A stretch of 47,695 nt of DNA from the NCBI GenBank assembly GCA_937895845.1, contig CALBLK010000040.1, forward strand, positions 1 to 47,695, given 5' to 3'. Both the position numbers and the translations under genes were made by a program. Every line of letters begins with the position of its first letter. The stretch's first letter is position 1. The stretch is from an uncultured Prevotella sp. (lineage in GTDB: Bacteria; Bacteroidota; Bacteroidia; Bacteroidales; Bacteroidaceae). Below, one piece after another: positions 7,002 to 14,834 of the stretch. A model generated the notes under the pieces. It saw only the letters and a program-made list of their open reading frames with translations. It was not told the DNA's origin and made no database searches.

Positions 7002-7313
7002 CTACACCTCTATGCCTGCTTTCAGCCCGTCGGGGTGATAATACGTGACAACCGGGAAGTCTGTCGCCGTGCAGACCTCAATCTCTTCAACCTCCGCTTC
7101 CACGCGCCCGTACTCTTCCTCCGGCTGAAGATAAGTGGCAGGAATACGGGTGACGTTGCCGCTCACCCATACGGTAGCATACGCCCACATGTTTTCCGGA
7201 ATGGCGACCTCAAAGATGTGGTGCGCACCCAGCTCATCCCATTCACGGTTCTCGATGAACGCAAGCATCCTGTCTCGCACGAGGCCGAAGATTAATTCTC
7301 TGTCTATTTGCAT
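7002..7313 (-). CDS. Hypothetical acidic protein, 103 aa
   Basis: ATG at 7313 (MQIDRELIFGLVRDRMLAFI) was chosen because a -7 box lies just upstream at 7334-7341; the in-frame ATG at 7364 is upstream of that promoter. The protein has an N-terminal helix, then beta strands, and ends in an acidic stretch (VEAEVEEIEVCTATDF). No family is recognised. Confidence 0.6.
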   Translation of the reverse strand: MQIDRELIFGLVRDRMLAFIENREWDELGAHHIFEVAIPENMWAYATVWVSGNVTRIPATYLQPEEEYGRVEAEVEEIEVCTATDFPVVTYYHPDGLKAGIEV

Positions 7314-7333
7314 GTTTCTTGTTTTTGTTGGGA

Positions 7334-7341
7334 CAAAGGTA
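7334..7341 (-). promoter_or_regulatory. Bacteroidota-type -7 box
   Basis: TACCTTTG on the minus strand, 20 bases upstream of the ATG at 7313, in the gap between the genes ending at 7368 and starting at 7313. Confidence 0.5.
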
Positions 7342-7367
7342 AGCCAAATAAATGGAAATTCCAAGAA

Positions 7368-7772
7368 TTATTTGCACTTTTTATCCCATTCGGTTGCACG
7401 CGTCACCACTTTGATTTCTATTCCGTGTATATAAAGCATCAGTTTGCGCTTTATCGGGAACTTCTGGTCTATCATGAACTTGCTTCCCTTGACATCCTCC
7501 ACAACTGTCTCGCCGTCTTTGACATAGACGAAGTCAGCCTTATAGGTGCATTGCCTTTCCGCCAAGACTTGAACCTCCTTGTCTTTCGTCTTCAAATGCC
7601 TCGTTTCGGCCTTGTATTGGGCCGGGATGAGCAGATACTCCACCTGCCGTCTGAGGCCGCTGATTTGGCCCTCTGATTGACGATTCCGCAGGAAGATGAA
7701 CCTGCTCCACTCGAGCTGGGAATCGAATACCCCCTCCGAGTTGGTTATCTTGTGGTTCCTGTATTTCCGCAT
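7368..7772 (-). CDS. DUF1064 family nuclease, 134 aa
   Basis: ATG at 7772 (MRKYRNHKITNSEGVFDSQL) fits the family start; the frame is open upstream only across the neighbouring gene. DUF1064 proteins are small phage proteins with a PD-(D/E)XK nuclease layout: Glu21 in the first helix, then YKADFVYVKDGETVVEDVKG, where Asp80, Glu92 and Lys95 are the likely catalytic set. They are thought to act on branched or replicating DNA. The neighbours (DnaB, ThyX-like) place it in replication. Confidence 0.75.
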   Translation of the reverse strand: MRKYRNHKITNSEGVFDSQLEWSRFIFLRNRQSEGQISGLRRQVEYLLIPAQYKAETRHLKTKDKEVQVLAERQCTYKADFVYVKDGETVVEDVKGSKFMIDQKFPIKRKLMLYIHGIEIKVVTRATEWDKKCK

Positions 7773-8338
7773 ATCAATTCCTGTGCGTATGGCAGATTTT
7801 CGATGAACCGGCAGAATTCCCCCCAATCCTCCTTGAGTTTGTGGTTGCATCGCTGCGCATAGATGCTCCGCAGTTGCAGGTAGTTTGTCGATACTCTCAT
7901 GAACAGCTCTATGCCCTGCGGACAGTTGCTCAAGAGACGCATGAAATTCGCGTATGAGGGTTTTGCATTGTACTTTTCGGAAAGAGACTTCATTTGCGCA
8001 ATGCTTTCTTCCGTGACATACTTGTTGAAGCACGCATCCATGTCCATCATCGCAAGCCGATGCATCTTGCTTGAGGAACAGACAATGTCTATCCAGTGAT
8101 AGCGTTGCAATTCGGGGCTGATGTAATTGGGATATGTCAAGTCGAAACTCACCCGTATCCCGGAAAGGAACGTCTGATGTCCGCTTCCATTAGGCGTATT
8201 GGCCAATTTCACGGCCCTTTCCATAGACTTTCCGAATTCTTCCTCCGTATACTCCGGCGGAGCAAGCCTCATGGCGTTCCTGCATGCTATGATGCTTTCT
8301 CTGAGGTCATAGACCTTTACATTTTCAATCTTCAACAT
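7745..8338 (-). CDS. ThyX-like conserved phage protein, 197 aa
   Basis: The arrangement GHQTFLSGIRVSFDLTYPNY, PELQRYHWIDIVCSSSKMHR resembles flavin-dependent thymidylate synthases, in which a GH pair is followed by a substrate-binding Arg/Ser region. The classical RHRxxSxxxxSxRY motif is not intact, so it may be a divergent or non-catalytic relative known from other phages. It overlaps the upstream gene by 14 bases and DUF1064 by 28. Confidence 0.5.
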   Translation of the reverse strand: MLKIENVKVYDLRESIIACRNAMRLAPPEYTEEEFGKSMERAVKLANTPNGSGHQTFLSGIRVSFDLTYPNYISPELQRYHWIDIVCSSSKMHRLAMMDMDACFNKYVTEESIAQMKSLSEKYNAKPSYANFMRLLSNCPQGIELFMRVSTNYLQLRSIYAQRCNHKLKEDWGEFCRFIENLPYAQELICGNTGTTR

Positions 8339-8948
8339 GTTTCTGTAAAAATTCTACAAGTTTGCGGCATAAGATGTTCACGCTTGCGGTCACGTTCTTG
8401 TCGTTGTTCGGGCGAATTTCCGGTTTGCCCTTGCCATAGTAGGCATCGAGCCAACGGCGTATCAATACGCGGCAAGCCGTGATGTCGGAATACATGCGGT
8501 ATTCTCGCGGCGCGTTCCTGTAGGTGTCCTGCCATACGATTTCCGCGCATTGGCAAAGGATGCTAATCAGCACGGCGGATGCAAGCACCTCTTGCCGCTC
8601 CAAAGGTTCGAACGGGAAAAGATTCTCGACCTGTATCAGCGTTATCAGCAGGTCGTGTTCCATGTGCTTGTCGAAGTCATCCATCATGTCACACATATAG
8701 TCCGTCTGTTCGGGGCTGAAACACCGGAAAAAGGACTGGTTGAACCTGTCATAGCTGCGCAACCACTCGTTTTTCCATTTCAAACGGTTATGATGGCATT
8801 CCACCGGCTTGATATTGCGGCAGAACAATTGGTATGCCGCATCCATGATAATCAGCGGAAGCAACGGGGCGACCTCGTTGCCGTCCCGGCAATGCGCCGT
8901 AAGCCCTTTGGGCTTCAGATAAGCGTTGATTAAATCCTCAGTCTTCAT
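8325..8948 (-). CDS. Hypothetical helical protein, 207 aa
   Basis: ATG at 8948 (MKTEDLINAYLKPKGLTAHC) overlaps the end of dnaB by 11 bases, which fits coupled translation; ATG at 8990 is an alternative. The protein is almost all helix and rich in Cys and His, with a basic C-terminus (LCRKLVEFLQKHVED). I do not recognise the family. The position directly after the helicase suggests a replication role. Confidence 0.6.
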   Translation of the reverse strand: MKTEDLINAYLKPKGLTAHCRDGNEVAPLLPLIIMDAAYQLFCRNIKPVECHHNRLKWKNEWLRSYDRFNQSFFRCFSPEQTDYMCDMMDDFDKHMEHDLLITLIQVENLFPFEPLERQEVLASAVLISILCQCAEIVWQDTYRNAPREYRMYSDITACRVLIRRWLDAYYGKGKPEIRPNNDKNVTASVNILCRKLVEFLQKHVED

Positions 8949-11268
8949 CCCCATGTTCCTCAAAGTTAGCGAATCCCCCCGTGCCGACAAGGCGAATTGG
9001 AGAATCGAAGTTGCATTTCCCGTTCCTGTTTTTCCTTATCCACAAATCTATCGAGTTGTCTACAATGTCACCGTCCGAGGTGCGTGTGCGCTCAAGCATC
9101 AGCACCAAATCCGCGTCTTGCTCGATTGCCCCGCTGTCTCTCAAGTCGAACAGCTGCGGACTCCGCATTTCGCTCGCGCTTGCCCTGTTCAATTGGCAGA
9201 GCAGCAGAATCGGGATGTCGCACTCCTTTGCCACCGTCTTGAGTTTCCGCGTGAATTCCCCCAATGCCGTGGCCATGTTCTGCCGTTGATTAGTCACCGG
9301 TATTAATCCCAAATAGTCTATCACCGCAAAGCGGCAATGTCCGCTCTGGCACTCTATCCTTATCCGCTGACAGAGTTCGTCTATCCCGTTTGCCTTGTCG
9401 TTGATTACGAGGTTGTCATTGCACGTCTCCGCTACGGCCCTCTCGTAATCCGCCCACTCGAACCGTCTGGAATACAAGGCCGCCGGAGAAATGTATCCGG
9501 TGGAAAGAATCAGCCTCTGCACAAGTTCCTCCGCCGTCATCTCCAGCGAGAATATCATGCTTTTCTTCCCCGATTTCGAGGCGTGCAGGGCCATCTGGAG
9601 AGCTATTGTGGTGTTGTGCGTCACGATGTAGTCCTCGGTGACATAGCAATGGTCATCGTTGCTGACGTAGATGCACACGCATTCCATGTCGCCCACCTTT
9701 TCCGCTGATGTTATGAACCGTGAGCGGTCAGATGGACGCCATTTCTCGGCCTTGCGACGCAGATGGAACGGGCAAACAGTCATGCTCACCGCCACGTTGT
9801 ACTCCGTTCCTTTCCCCTCTTCCGTCCGGTCATAGGCCTTGACGTAGGACAGGCCTCCGAGGGTGCGGACCAAGGACACCATGTCGTCTGCAAGCCTCCT
9901 GCTTGTAGTGCTGAACGAAGTCGCCCCGTCTGAGGCGGTGCCGTCCGTGTCCATCAGCCCCCTCAACAGCGAAAGTCGCTGTCCGACACTGCCGAGGAGG
10001 TATTCCCGCGGAATGAACTTGTCCCTTGAACGGACATCAAGCCCCAGTCTTCTGATTCTCCGTGCGAACCCGTCTTTGCCGCCCTTTCTTTTCTGCGCAA
10101 TGACATAGGACGGGCAGGCAGGGGATGAGTTCTTGTGAAATTCGTAGCCGTCCGGCAGACGGCCGCTTGCCCTCGTTATCATCTCAACGTCCATGAGAGG
10201 GTTTGAAATGCTTACGGCGTTGCCGCAAAGGTAGCCGTCTCCTATCAGCAGGCCCAAAAGATAGGGGTCTATCGGGAGTTGCCGTTCAGCGAACTCCACG
10301 GGGGCGACTTTCGGAATCCGGTATTTCGATAGTGGCTTCCTGTTGCTCGCCGCCCTTGACGGAGTGAGTTTCGTCTTCAAGCCCCTGCGCATCATTTCTT
10401 TCAACGTCAATTCCTGCTCGCGGTGTCGGGACGAGGTGACATCCGTGACCGTCCATAGATGCTCCTCGTCACAAAGGACAGATGCCCCGTCATTCATTTC
10501 CACGCGGTAAACCGGACGCACCCCCTGCGGATACACGCCCAAGACATCCTGCGCACGCCCGTCGCGTCCAATCACCTTGTCGCCGACTTTCAGACTTCCC
10601 ATTTCGCGCCATCCTTGAGGGGTGAGCACTTTCGTATGTATCGGCTGCGCCTTGCCCACGCTTGGGCGCGCCGCAAGTATCACCAGATTGCCGCCGTTGA
10701 ACCCCCCGTAGGTGTAGAAGTCAAGCGTCCGTATCGAAGTGGGGATTCTGTTCGTCTCCCCCTTTTCGAGGCGTTCAGAAAGGGTATTAGCCACTTCTGT
10801 GGAAGTCTTGGCCATGTCATCCCTCAGACCATCTGCCGTCATCTTCGAGAAATCGCCGAACATGCGGCATATTTCCGAGCAAGGCATCCCGCCGTTTATC
10901 CGTTGCAGGGCATCAACGGCTGTAATGTATGCCGCCCGTCTGACGCAGGTGTCAACCATTGCCCCTATGAGGCCCTGCAACCCCATCTCTCCATATTCCG
11001 GCGTCTCATCTATTATCGTGGAGAGGAAGTAGGAACGGTTGACGCGAGGAAGCACCGTGGTCAAATCTATGTTCTCTCCGGAATTATACATGTCGATTAT
11101 GGTCTCCCATATCTTCCGGTTCTCCTCATGCGTGAACATGTCAGCTTTTATGCTTCTCATCACACGCCCGATGGTGGATTGGTCTCCAATCATGGTTGCG
11201 AGCAACTTCGTCTCCAATTTTGACGTGTCCGGCATAGGAAAGTCTGATATCGCAAGCGTCTGTTTCAT
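8938..11268 (-). CDS. dnaB: Replicative DNA helicase DnaB, interrupted by an intein
   Basis: ATG at 11268 (MKQTLAISDFPMPDTSKLET) overlaps the upstream stop by four bases. The spliced product would be 430 residues, usual for DnaB. The N-terminal helical domain is followed by Walker A (ARPSVGK, residues 200-206), split from its TT by the intein (207-552). After it come FSLEMT (motif 1a), FAVIDYLGLI (Walker B, near 647-656), and QLNRA with SGAIEQDADLVLML (motifs H3/H4). The hexamer unwinds DNA at the fork. Activity needs splicing, because the ATP-binding loop is broken. Confidence 0.92.
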   Translation of the reverse strand: MKQTLAISDFPMPDTSKLETKLLATMIGDQSTIGRVMRSIKADMFTHEENRKIWETIIDMYNSGENIDLTTVLPRVNRSYFLSTIIDETPEYGEMGLQGLIGAMVDTCVRRAAYITAVDALQRINGGMPCSEICRMFGDFSKMTADGLRDDMAKTSTEVANTLSERLEKGETNRIPTSIRTLDFYTYGGFNGGNLVILAARPSVGKAQPIHTKVLTPQGWREMGSLKVGDKVIGRDGRAQDVLGVYPQGVRPVYRVEMNDGASVLCDEEHLWTVTDVTSSRHREQELTLKEMMRRGLKTKLTPSRAASNRKPLSKYRIPKVAPVEFAERQLPIDPYLLGLLIGDGYLCGNAVSISNPLMDVEMITRASGRLPDGYEFHKNSSPACPSYVIAQKRKGGKDGFARRIRRLGLDVRSRDKFIPREYLLGSVGQRLSLLRGLMDTDGTASDGATSFSTTSRRLADDMVSLVRTLGGLSYVKAYDRTEEGKGTEYNVAVSMTVCPFHLRRKAEKWRPSDRSRFITSAEKVGDMECVCIYVSNDDHCYVTEDYIVTHNTTIALQMALHASKSGKKSMIFSLEMTAEELVQRLILSTGYISPAALYSRRFEWADYERAVAETCNDNLVINDKANGIDELCQRIRIECQSGHCRFAVIDYLGLIPVTNQRQNMATALGEFTRKLKTVAKECDIPILLLCQLNRASASEMRSPQLFDLRDSGAIEQDADLVLMLERTRTSDGDIVDNSIDLWIRKNRNGKCNFDSPIRLVGTGGFANFEEHGDED
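9613..10650 (-). mobile_element. Class 3 intein with LAGLIDADG homing endonuclease, in the DnaB Walker A loop
   Basis: The 346-residue insert begins with Ala (AQPIHTKVLTPQGWREMGSL) instead of Cys or Ser and ends VTHN before extein Thr-Thr. It shows the Trp-Cys-Thr set of class 3 inteins: Trp66 in block B (DEEHLWTV), Cys324 or Cys326 in block F (ECVCIYV) and Thr344 in block G, plus penultimate His345 and terminal Asn346 (intein numbering). LLGLLIGDG (131-139) and LLRGLMDTD (228-236) are the two endonuclease motifs, so the element could still home. Confidence 0.88.
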
Positions 11269-12065
11269 TTCTTCAGTATTACGGTTCTGTAATATTCCTC
11301 GGTCACGCCCATTTCCTCCCATATCTTCTTCTTGGGGAGGGGGGCGGCGGCTGTCCGGGGGGTAGGGTTGCTTCCGCTGTTTCTATTGTTGTTTGCCCAT
11401 GTCGCGAGGCGGCGGCTTATCTCGAAGCATCCGCTTTTCTTCTTCGATATTTCCCACTTCAGATTCTTGCCCGAAGCCTCACCCCAATAGAAGACGAAAT
11501 CATCTATCATCTTCTGGCCGTATTTGTCAATATAAGGCTCACAGGCTTTGCGCAGACTTTCCCGTTTTGCCTGAATTATCTCCTCATCCGTCAATTTTCT
11601 TTCTATATTATCCTTTAGGATAATATCTTTCTTAATAATATTATTATTATTATTATATACATTGGCCCTTTCATCCAATGGATTGGCCCTTTCGGCCAAT
11701 GTGTTGGCCCTTTTAGAACCTCCGTCTGGCAATTCCTCTTCATTCTCAAATAACGAACGTCCGGAATCCGTGAGAGAATACCACGAAGCCTTATATGTAA
11801 AATCCTTAGCATAATCCCCCTTTATAAGATAACCTCCGCCAATAAGGGAATCTATTGTATTGCGAATCTTTTTGTCCGTCAAGTACGGGAATACGGAAAG
11901 GATGTTCTTCCGGCTCGAATAGCTCCACACCCTACCGTCCTTGACCATGTCGGGATTCTCTCTGTTGGTCTGATGCCAATAGTAGAAATGCTGAAGCAGG
12001 AGGGCCTCTTCGAGACCTACCTTGGCAGCGAGTTCCACGCTGAATGAATGTGTCGTATAATTCAT
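11265..12065 (-). CDS. Winged-helix replication initiator-like protein, 266 aa
   Basis: ATG at 12065 (MNYTTHSFSVELAAKVGLEE) starts the conserved region; the frame is open to 12206 but that part is leader. Residues 1-110 look like the helix-turn-helix plus wing of phage replication proteins (HFYYWHQTNRENPD, SVFPYLTDKKIRNTIDSLIG). A low-complexity linker with three RAN repeats and five Asn follows. The C-terminal helical part (EISKKKSGCFEISRRLATWA) resembles DnaD-like tails. It probably binds the origin and loads DnaB, the next gene. Confidence 0.7.
   Translation of the reverse strand: MNYTTHSFSVELAAKVGLEEALLLQHFYYWHQTNRENPDMVKDGRVWSYSSRKNILSVFPYLTDKKIRNTIDSLIGGGYLIKGDYAKDFTYKASWYSLTDSGRSLFENEEELPDGGSKRANTLAERANPLDERANVYNNNNNIIKKDIILKDNIERKLTDEEIIQAKRESLRKACEPYIDKYGQKMIDDFVFYWGEASGKNLKWEISKKKSGCFEISRRLATWANNNRNSGSNPTPRTAAAPLPKKKIWEEMGVTEEYYRTVILKK
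11641..11713 (-). repeat. ATT microsatellite and three 21-bp repeats inside the initiator gene
   Basis: TTGGCCCTTT recurs at 11662, 11683 and 11704 with an exact period of 21 bases, coding RAN-TLAE-RAN-PLDE-RAN. Next to it, ATT triplets at 11641-11655 code an Asn/Ile run. In-frame repeat units can change linker length by slippage. Confidence 0.7.
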
Positions 12066-12077
12066 GCTGATAAAAAT

Positions 12078-12204
12078 AACCCTTGAACAACGCCACAACT
12101 CATTGTCCAAGGGTTGGCTACTTTGACGTAGTTTATATCTTGCGCTTGCAGGCTGTGGACTGCTTGCGGATTTGGCTCTTATAAAGAGGCCGTACTCCGG
12201 CCTC
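12078..12204 (-). promoter_or_regulatory. Structured 5' leader of the replication operon
   Basis: Between promoter (12246) and start codon (12065) lie two hairpins. GAGGCCG/CGGCCTC (12204-12186) is followed by TTTAT. AACCCTTG/CAAGGGTT (12115-12078) is followed by ATTTTTAT just before the ATG. The second looks like a terminator placed in a leader, so attenuation or antitermination of the replication genes is possible. Pairing is seen; regulation is inferred. Confidence 0.45.
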
Positions 12205-12238
12205 ACAAAGCAATGGAAAACTTCTTGATTCCCGACTG

Positions 12239-12246
12239 CAAAGATA
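12239..12246 (-). promoter_or_regulatory. -7 box of the leftward replication operon
   Basis: TATCTTTG on the minus strand. A clear -33 TTTG is not present, which would fit a regulated promoter. It is divergent from the repressor promoter at 12291-12322, with less than 70 bases between the two. Confidence 0.55.
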
Positions 12247-12290
12247 AGTAGAATTTTCTATTCATGCAATAGGCAAAAAAAGAAAATAAA

Positions 12291-12322
12291 TTTGGAAATG
12301 CCAAAATTTGTTTGTACTTTTG
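12291..12322 (+). promoter_or_regulatory. Promoter of the XRE regulator gene
   Basis: TTTG (12291-12294), 20-base spacer and TACTTTTG (12315-12322) match the Bacteroides consensus. It lies 20 bases upstream of the ATG at 12343. Confidence 0.65.
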
Positions 12323-12342
12323 CAAGACAAATCGGAACAAAT

Positions 12343-12645
12343 ATGTTGAGACTTAAAGAAGCGTTTGCGAGGGCGCGCGACTTGTCCCTCGTGCGGAGGA
12401 AAAAAGACTTCGCGTTAGAATTATGGCCGGATTCTTCATTGGGCGCGGCTTATACTAACTTCTCGAACCTTGAGGACGGGAAGACGCAGAAGATAAAGAT
12501 AGAGGCCGTTCCGCTGATATGCGAAAGGCTCGGATGCACGCCGGAATATCTCTTTGGCATGTCCGAAATCCCCTCAAGGGAGGAAAGCAAGGCTCAGCTG
12601 AAAGAACTGGCGAAACAGATGATTGAAATCATAGACAAACTATAA
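12343..12645 (+). CDS. XRE-family (Cro/CI-like) transcriptional regulator, 100 aa
   Basis: ATG at 12343 (MLRLKEAFARARDLSLVRRK) lies just after the promoter; an in-frame ATG at 12292 is inside it. The helix-turn-helix is followed by VPLICERLGCTPEYLFGMSE, the typical end of an XRE domain. It is transcribed away from the replication operon and shares its promoter region, so it probably controls that switch. A C-terminal helix (QLKELAKQMIEIIDKL) may dimerise. Confidence 0.75.
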   Translation: MLRLKEAFARARDLSLVRRKKDFALELWPDSSLGAAYTNFSNLEDGKTQKIKIEAVPLICERLGCTPEYLFGMSEIPSREESKAQLKELAKQMIEIIDKL

Positions 12646-12659
12646 ACTATAATATCATT

Positions 12660-13670
12660 ATGAATACTGAAACTAAAATGGGCGTGTATGAACTCGCCAA
12701 CAATGTCACCGCCGAACAGATTAAGGCCGTATTTTTCGACCAAGACGCTCTCCGTGAGCCGTCATACAAACTCTGTCAGCTCAATGCCCGTGGACAACGG
12801 TACTACTATGTAGCGGACAGCGAGGGCGTGGAACTCTACCCGTCAGTCACCACCATTCTGAAGAAAGTGATGCCGGAGAACAAGATTCTCACAGACTGGA
12901 AAGTTGCCCTTGGAAAGGACGCGGCGGAAGCATACACGATGGAAAGGGCGAGGTTCGGTTCGTTTGTCCATGGGCAACTCCAATCGCTGATGATTGAGAG
13001 GAGGTACAATCTTGACATGATGCGTGAAACTCTGTCCAAATATGCAGAGCGTGAAAGCCTACCGCTGTCTTTCGTGGAGGAACATCTTGACGAGGCGAAA
13101 TACGACATGCTCTCATTCGCGAAATGGATGAGGGAATATGACGTGCGTCCCCTTGCCGTGGAGATAGCCCTTTATCATCCTTTGCTCAAATACGCCGGTA
13201 TGCTCGACTGCGTATGCTCAATGCGCAAATATCCCGTAGGAGACAAGCACGGGGATGAAAGAGTTGTTGCGATTGTGGACTTCAAGACGACCACAAAGGA
13301 TTTCCGTGACGAACACGCAATTCAGTTGGGCCTCTACCGAGACATGTGGAACTTGTCTTTCCCGGATGTGCCGATAACGGAAATCGGCAACGTGTCTCCG
13401 AAAGCGTGGTGGAACACCGCACGCAAGCAGGTGTCCTACAACTTCGAGTGGCAGACTGATAACGAAGTTCTGAAACAGATTCCTTATCTGCTCGAACTCT
13501 ATAAGCTGCTCCCCGAGGAGACAAGGAAAATCGCCGTCTGCGGCGGCATGGTAGACTTGTCCGATGATGTTGACAAGAACGTGGCCGTGCTCACCATGGA
13601 GGAACTTGTCAAAAAGGGCAACGAGAAAATGAGCGAAGATTCGGCGGCGGATGACACCCCGTTGTTTTAG
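12660..13670 (+). CDS. PD-(D/E)XK nuclease, RecB/Cas4-type phage exonuclease, 336 aa
   Basis: The nuclease core is clear: His104 in FGSFVHGQL, Glu168, Asp183 in KYAGMLDCVC, Asp207 and Lys209 in VVAIVDFKTTTKD, and the QxxxY helix AIQLGLYRD (Gln222, Tyr226). This set defines RecB-like and Cas4-like nucleases. The C-terminus DDTPLF resembles an SSB-type acidic tip. With the following gene it may form a phage recombination pair. The start follows the repressor stop by 14 bases. Confidence 0.8.
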   Translation: MNTETKMGVYELANNVTAEQIKAVFFDQDALREPSYKLCQLNARGQRYYYVADSEGVELYPSVTTILKKVMPENKILTDWKVALGKDAAEAYTMERARFGSFVHGQLQSLMIERRYNLDMMRETLSKYAERESLPLSFVEEHLDEAKYDMLSFAKWMREYDVRPLAVEIALYHPLLKYAGMLDCVCSMRKYPVGDKHGDERVVAIVDFKTTTKDFRDEHAIQLGLYRDMWNLSFPDVPITEIGNVSPKAWWNTARKQVSYNFEWQTDNEVLKQIPYLLELYKLLPEETRKIAVCGGMVDLSDDVDKNVAVLTMEELVKKGNEKMSEDSAADDTPLF

Positions 13671-13675
13671 TGGCC

Positions 13676-14362
13676 ATGGGCGGCAGAATCAAGAACAACG
13701 AGAGGCCGAAGCGGCTTCCGTTGCCGATAATAGGCCACATAAAGTGCGGAATGAAGTCTGACAGGGGGTATCCCATGTCCACGGACTATTTCGTGGCGAC
13801 AGGCAAATATTCGCGCCTTTTCGATGAGGCCTATGGCGCAAAACCCGATGTCATACAGATTGTGTTCCCGTCTGACGATGCGGACATGGTGTGCCGGGAG
13901 GAATACGAGTTCCGGGACGAAGCAGGCAAACTCGTGGCCTCGGGGGATGGAGAGACGTTCAAGGTGTGGTCTACCAAGACATCCACTTATGCCGTGTTCA
14001 CAACGGAGCAGTATCCCGACATCATGGACATGGTTTCAAGCAGGCATCCGAAATGCCAGTGGAAAGTCACTCTGACGCTGAATTTCATCATCCCGAAAAT
14101 CCGTGGAGTGATGGGCGTGTGGCAGTTCCAGACGAAAGGCGTGGCATCAACGATACCGCAGATACGGGACTACTTCGATGAGTTCTACGAGCAGCAGGGG
14201 AAAGTCAGCGGCGTCATATTTGACCTGTCGGTGATAATGGCGAAATCCCAGAAACCCGGGCAGAGCAGCAAGTATCCAGTGGTCTCCCTCATTGCCAACG
14301 AGAGCAGGGAGAATCTTGAGATGGCACAGGAATGCCGCAAACCGATAATGATAGGAGAATGA
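13676..14362 (+). CDS. Gp3-like (recombination directionality factor-like) protein, 228 aa
   Basis: The N-terminal pattern RLPLPIIGHIKCGMKSDRGY, PMSTDYFVATGKYSRLFDEA and later LTLNFIIPKIRGVMGVWQFQ fits a family named after phiC31 gp3: PIIGxIxxGxK, TDYF, YGxKPxxxxxxFPxDDxD and LNFxxPxxxGxGxxQ. Members include recombination directionality factors, but most are uncharacterised. No integrase is visible here, so partnership with the upstream exonuclease is more likely. GTG at 13670 is an alternative start. Confidence 0.6.
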   Translation: MGGRIKNNERPKRLPLPIIGHIKCGMKSDRGYPMSTDYFVATGKYSRLFDEAYGAKPDVIQIVFPSDDADMVCREEYEFRDEAGKLVASGDGETFKVWSTKTSTYAVFTTEQYPDIMDMVSSRHPKCQWKVTLTLNFIIPKIRGVMGVWQFQTKGVASTIPQIRDYFDEFYEQQGKVSGVIFDLSVIMAKSQKPGQSSKYPVVSLIANESRENLEMAQECRKPIMIGE

Positions 14363-14523
14363 AATGCATATATTATAACGGAGGCTATTGCAGCCTGTCG
14401 AAAAACCTTGACGGAATCAACATGACGTGCAACGAACAGGCCGGGTGTCCCGACCGCCGATGGAACGGGGATGAAGTCGATTGGGAATCACTGAAAGTTC
14501 AGAAAGGGAGGACGGACAAATGA
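14359..14523 (+). CDS. Small Cys-rich protein, 54 aa
   Basis: ATG at 14359 overlaps the upstream stop by four bases. The protein (MKCIYYNGGYCSLSKNLDGI) has four Cys spaced as in a small zinc knuckle (residues 3, 11, 23, 29). It ends in an acidic then basic stretch. No family is recognised. It is coupled to the next gene by ATGA. Confidence 0.6.
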   Translation: MKCIYYNGGYCSLSKNLDGINMTCNEQAGCPDRRWNGDEVDWESLKVQKGRTDK

Positions 14524-14834
14524 AGAAAGTGTCAGAGCCGATAATGATGTACGCCCCGATGGCCGGCGTGCTTGAAGACCTTGCAAGCGCAATCTACCAC
14601 CAACTGTCCACGCAAACAGGCATCCGATATGACTATCTTTGCCAGAACTCCCAATTGAGAATCAACCTCGACAAGAAAGGGCCGACCGTGAAAATAGAGG
14701 TAATCCCGGTGTGCCGTGGGAATATGAGGGAGAAGCGTGTTGCGGACTTCATCGAGATGCTCCGCCGGGGACGCGAGCGTTCAGAAATGCCACGTGAACC
14801 CGAAGCCGACATATCCGCCGAAGCCGGGGACTGA
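14520..14834 (+). CDS. Hypothetical protein, 104 aa
   Basis: ATG at 14520 (MKKVSEPIMMYAPMAGVLED) overlaps the upstream stop by four bases. It has an N-terminal helix, a beta region with NSQLRINLDKKGPTVKIEVI and a basic helix FIEMLRRGRERSEMPR. Its last 54 bases overlap, tail to tail, the DUF6808 gene on the other strand. It ends the rightward recombination unit. The function is unknown. Confidence 0.6.
   Translation: MKKVSEPIMMYAPMAGVLEDLASAIYHQLSTQTGIRYDYLCQNSQLRINLDKKGPTVKIEVIPVCRGNMREKRVADFIEMLRRGRERSEMPREPEADISAEAGD

Noticed and set aside
10459..11223. 254-codon rightward open frame
   Set aside because: It is antisense to dnaB, whose motifs are clear; the antisense product has no recognisable features.
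12660..13670. Cas4 of a CRISPR adaptation module
   Set aside because: The nuclease core fits, but no cas1/cas2 or array is present, and the C-terminal Cys cluster of Cas4 is missing.
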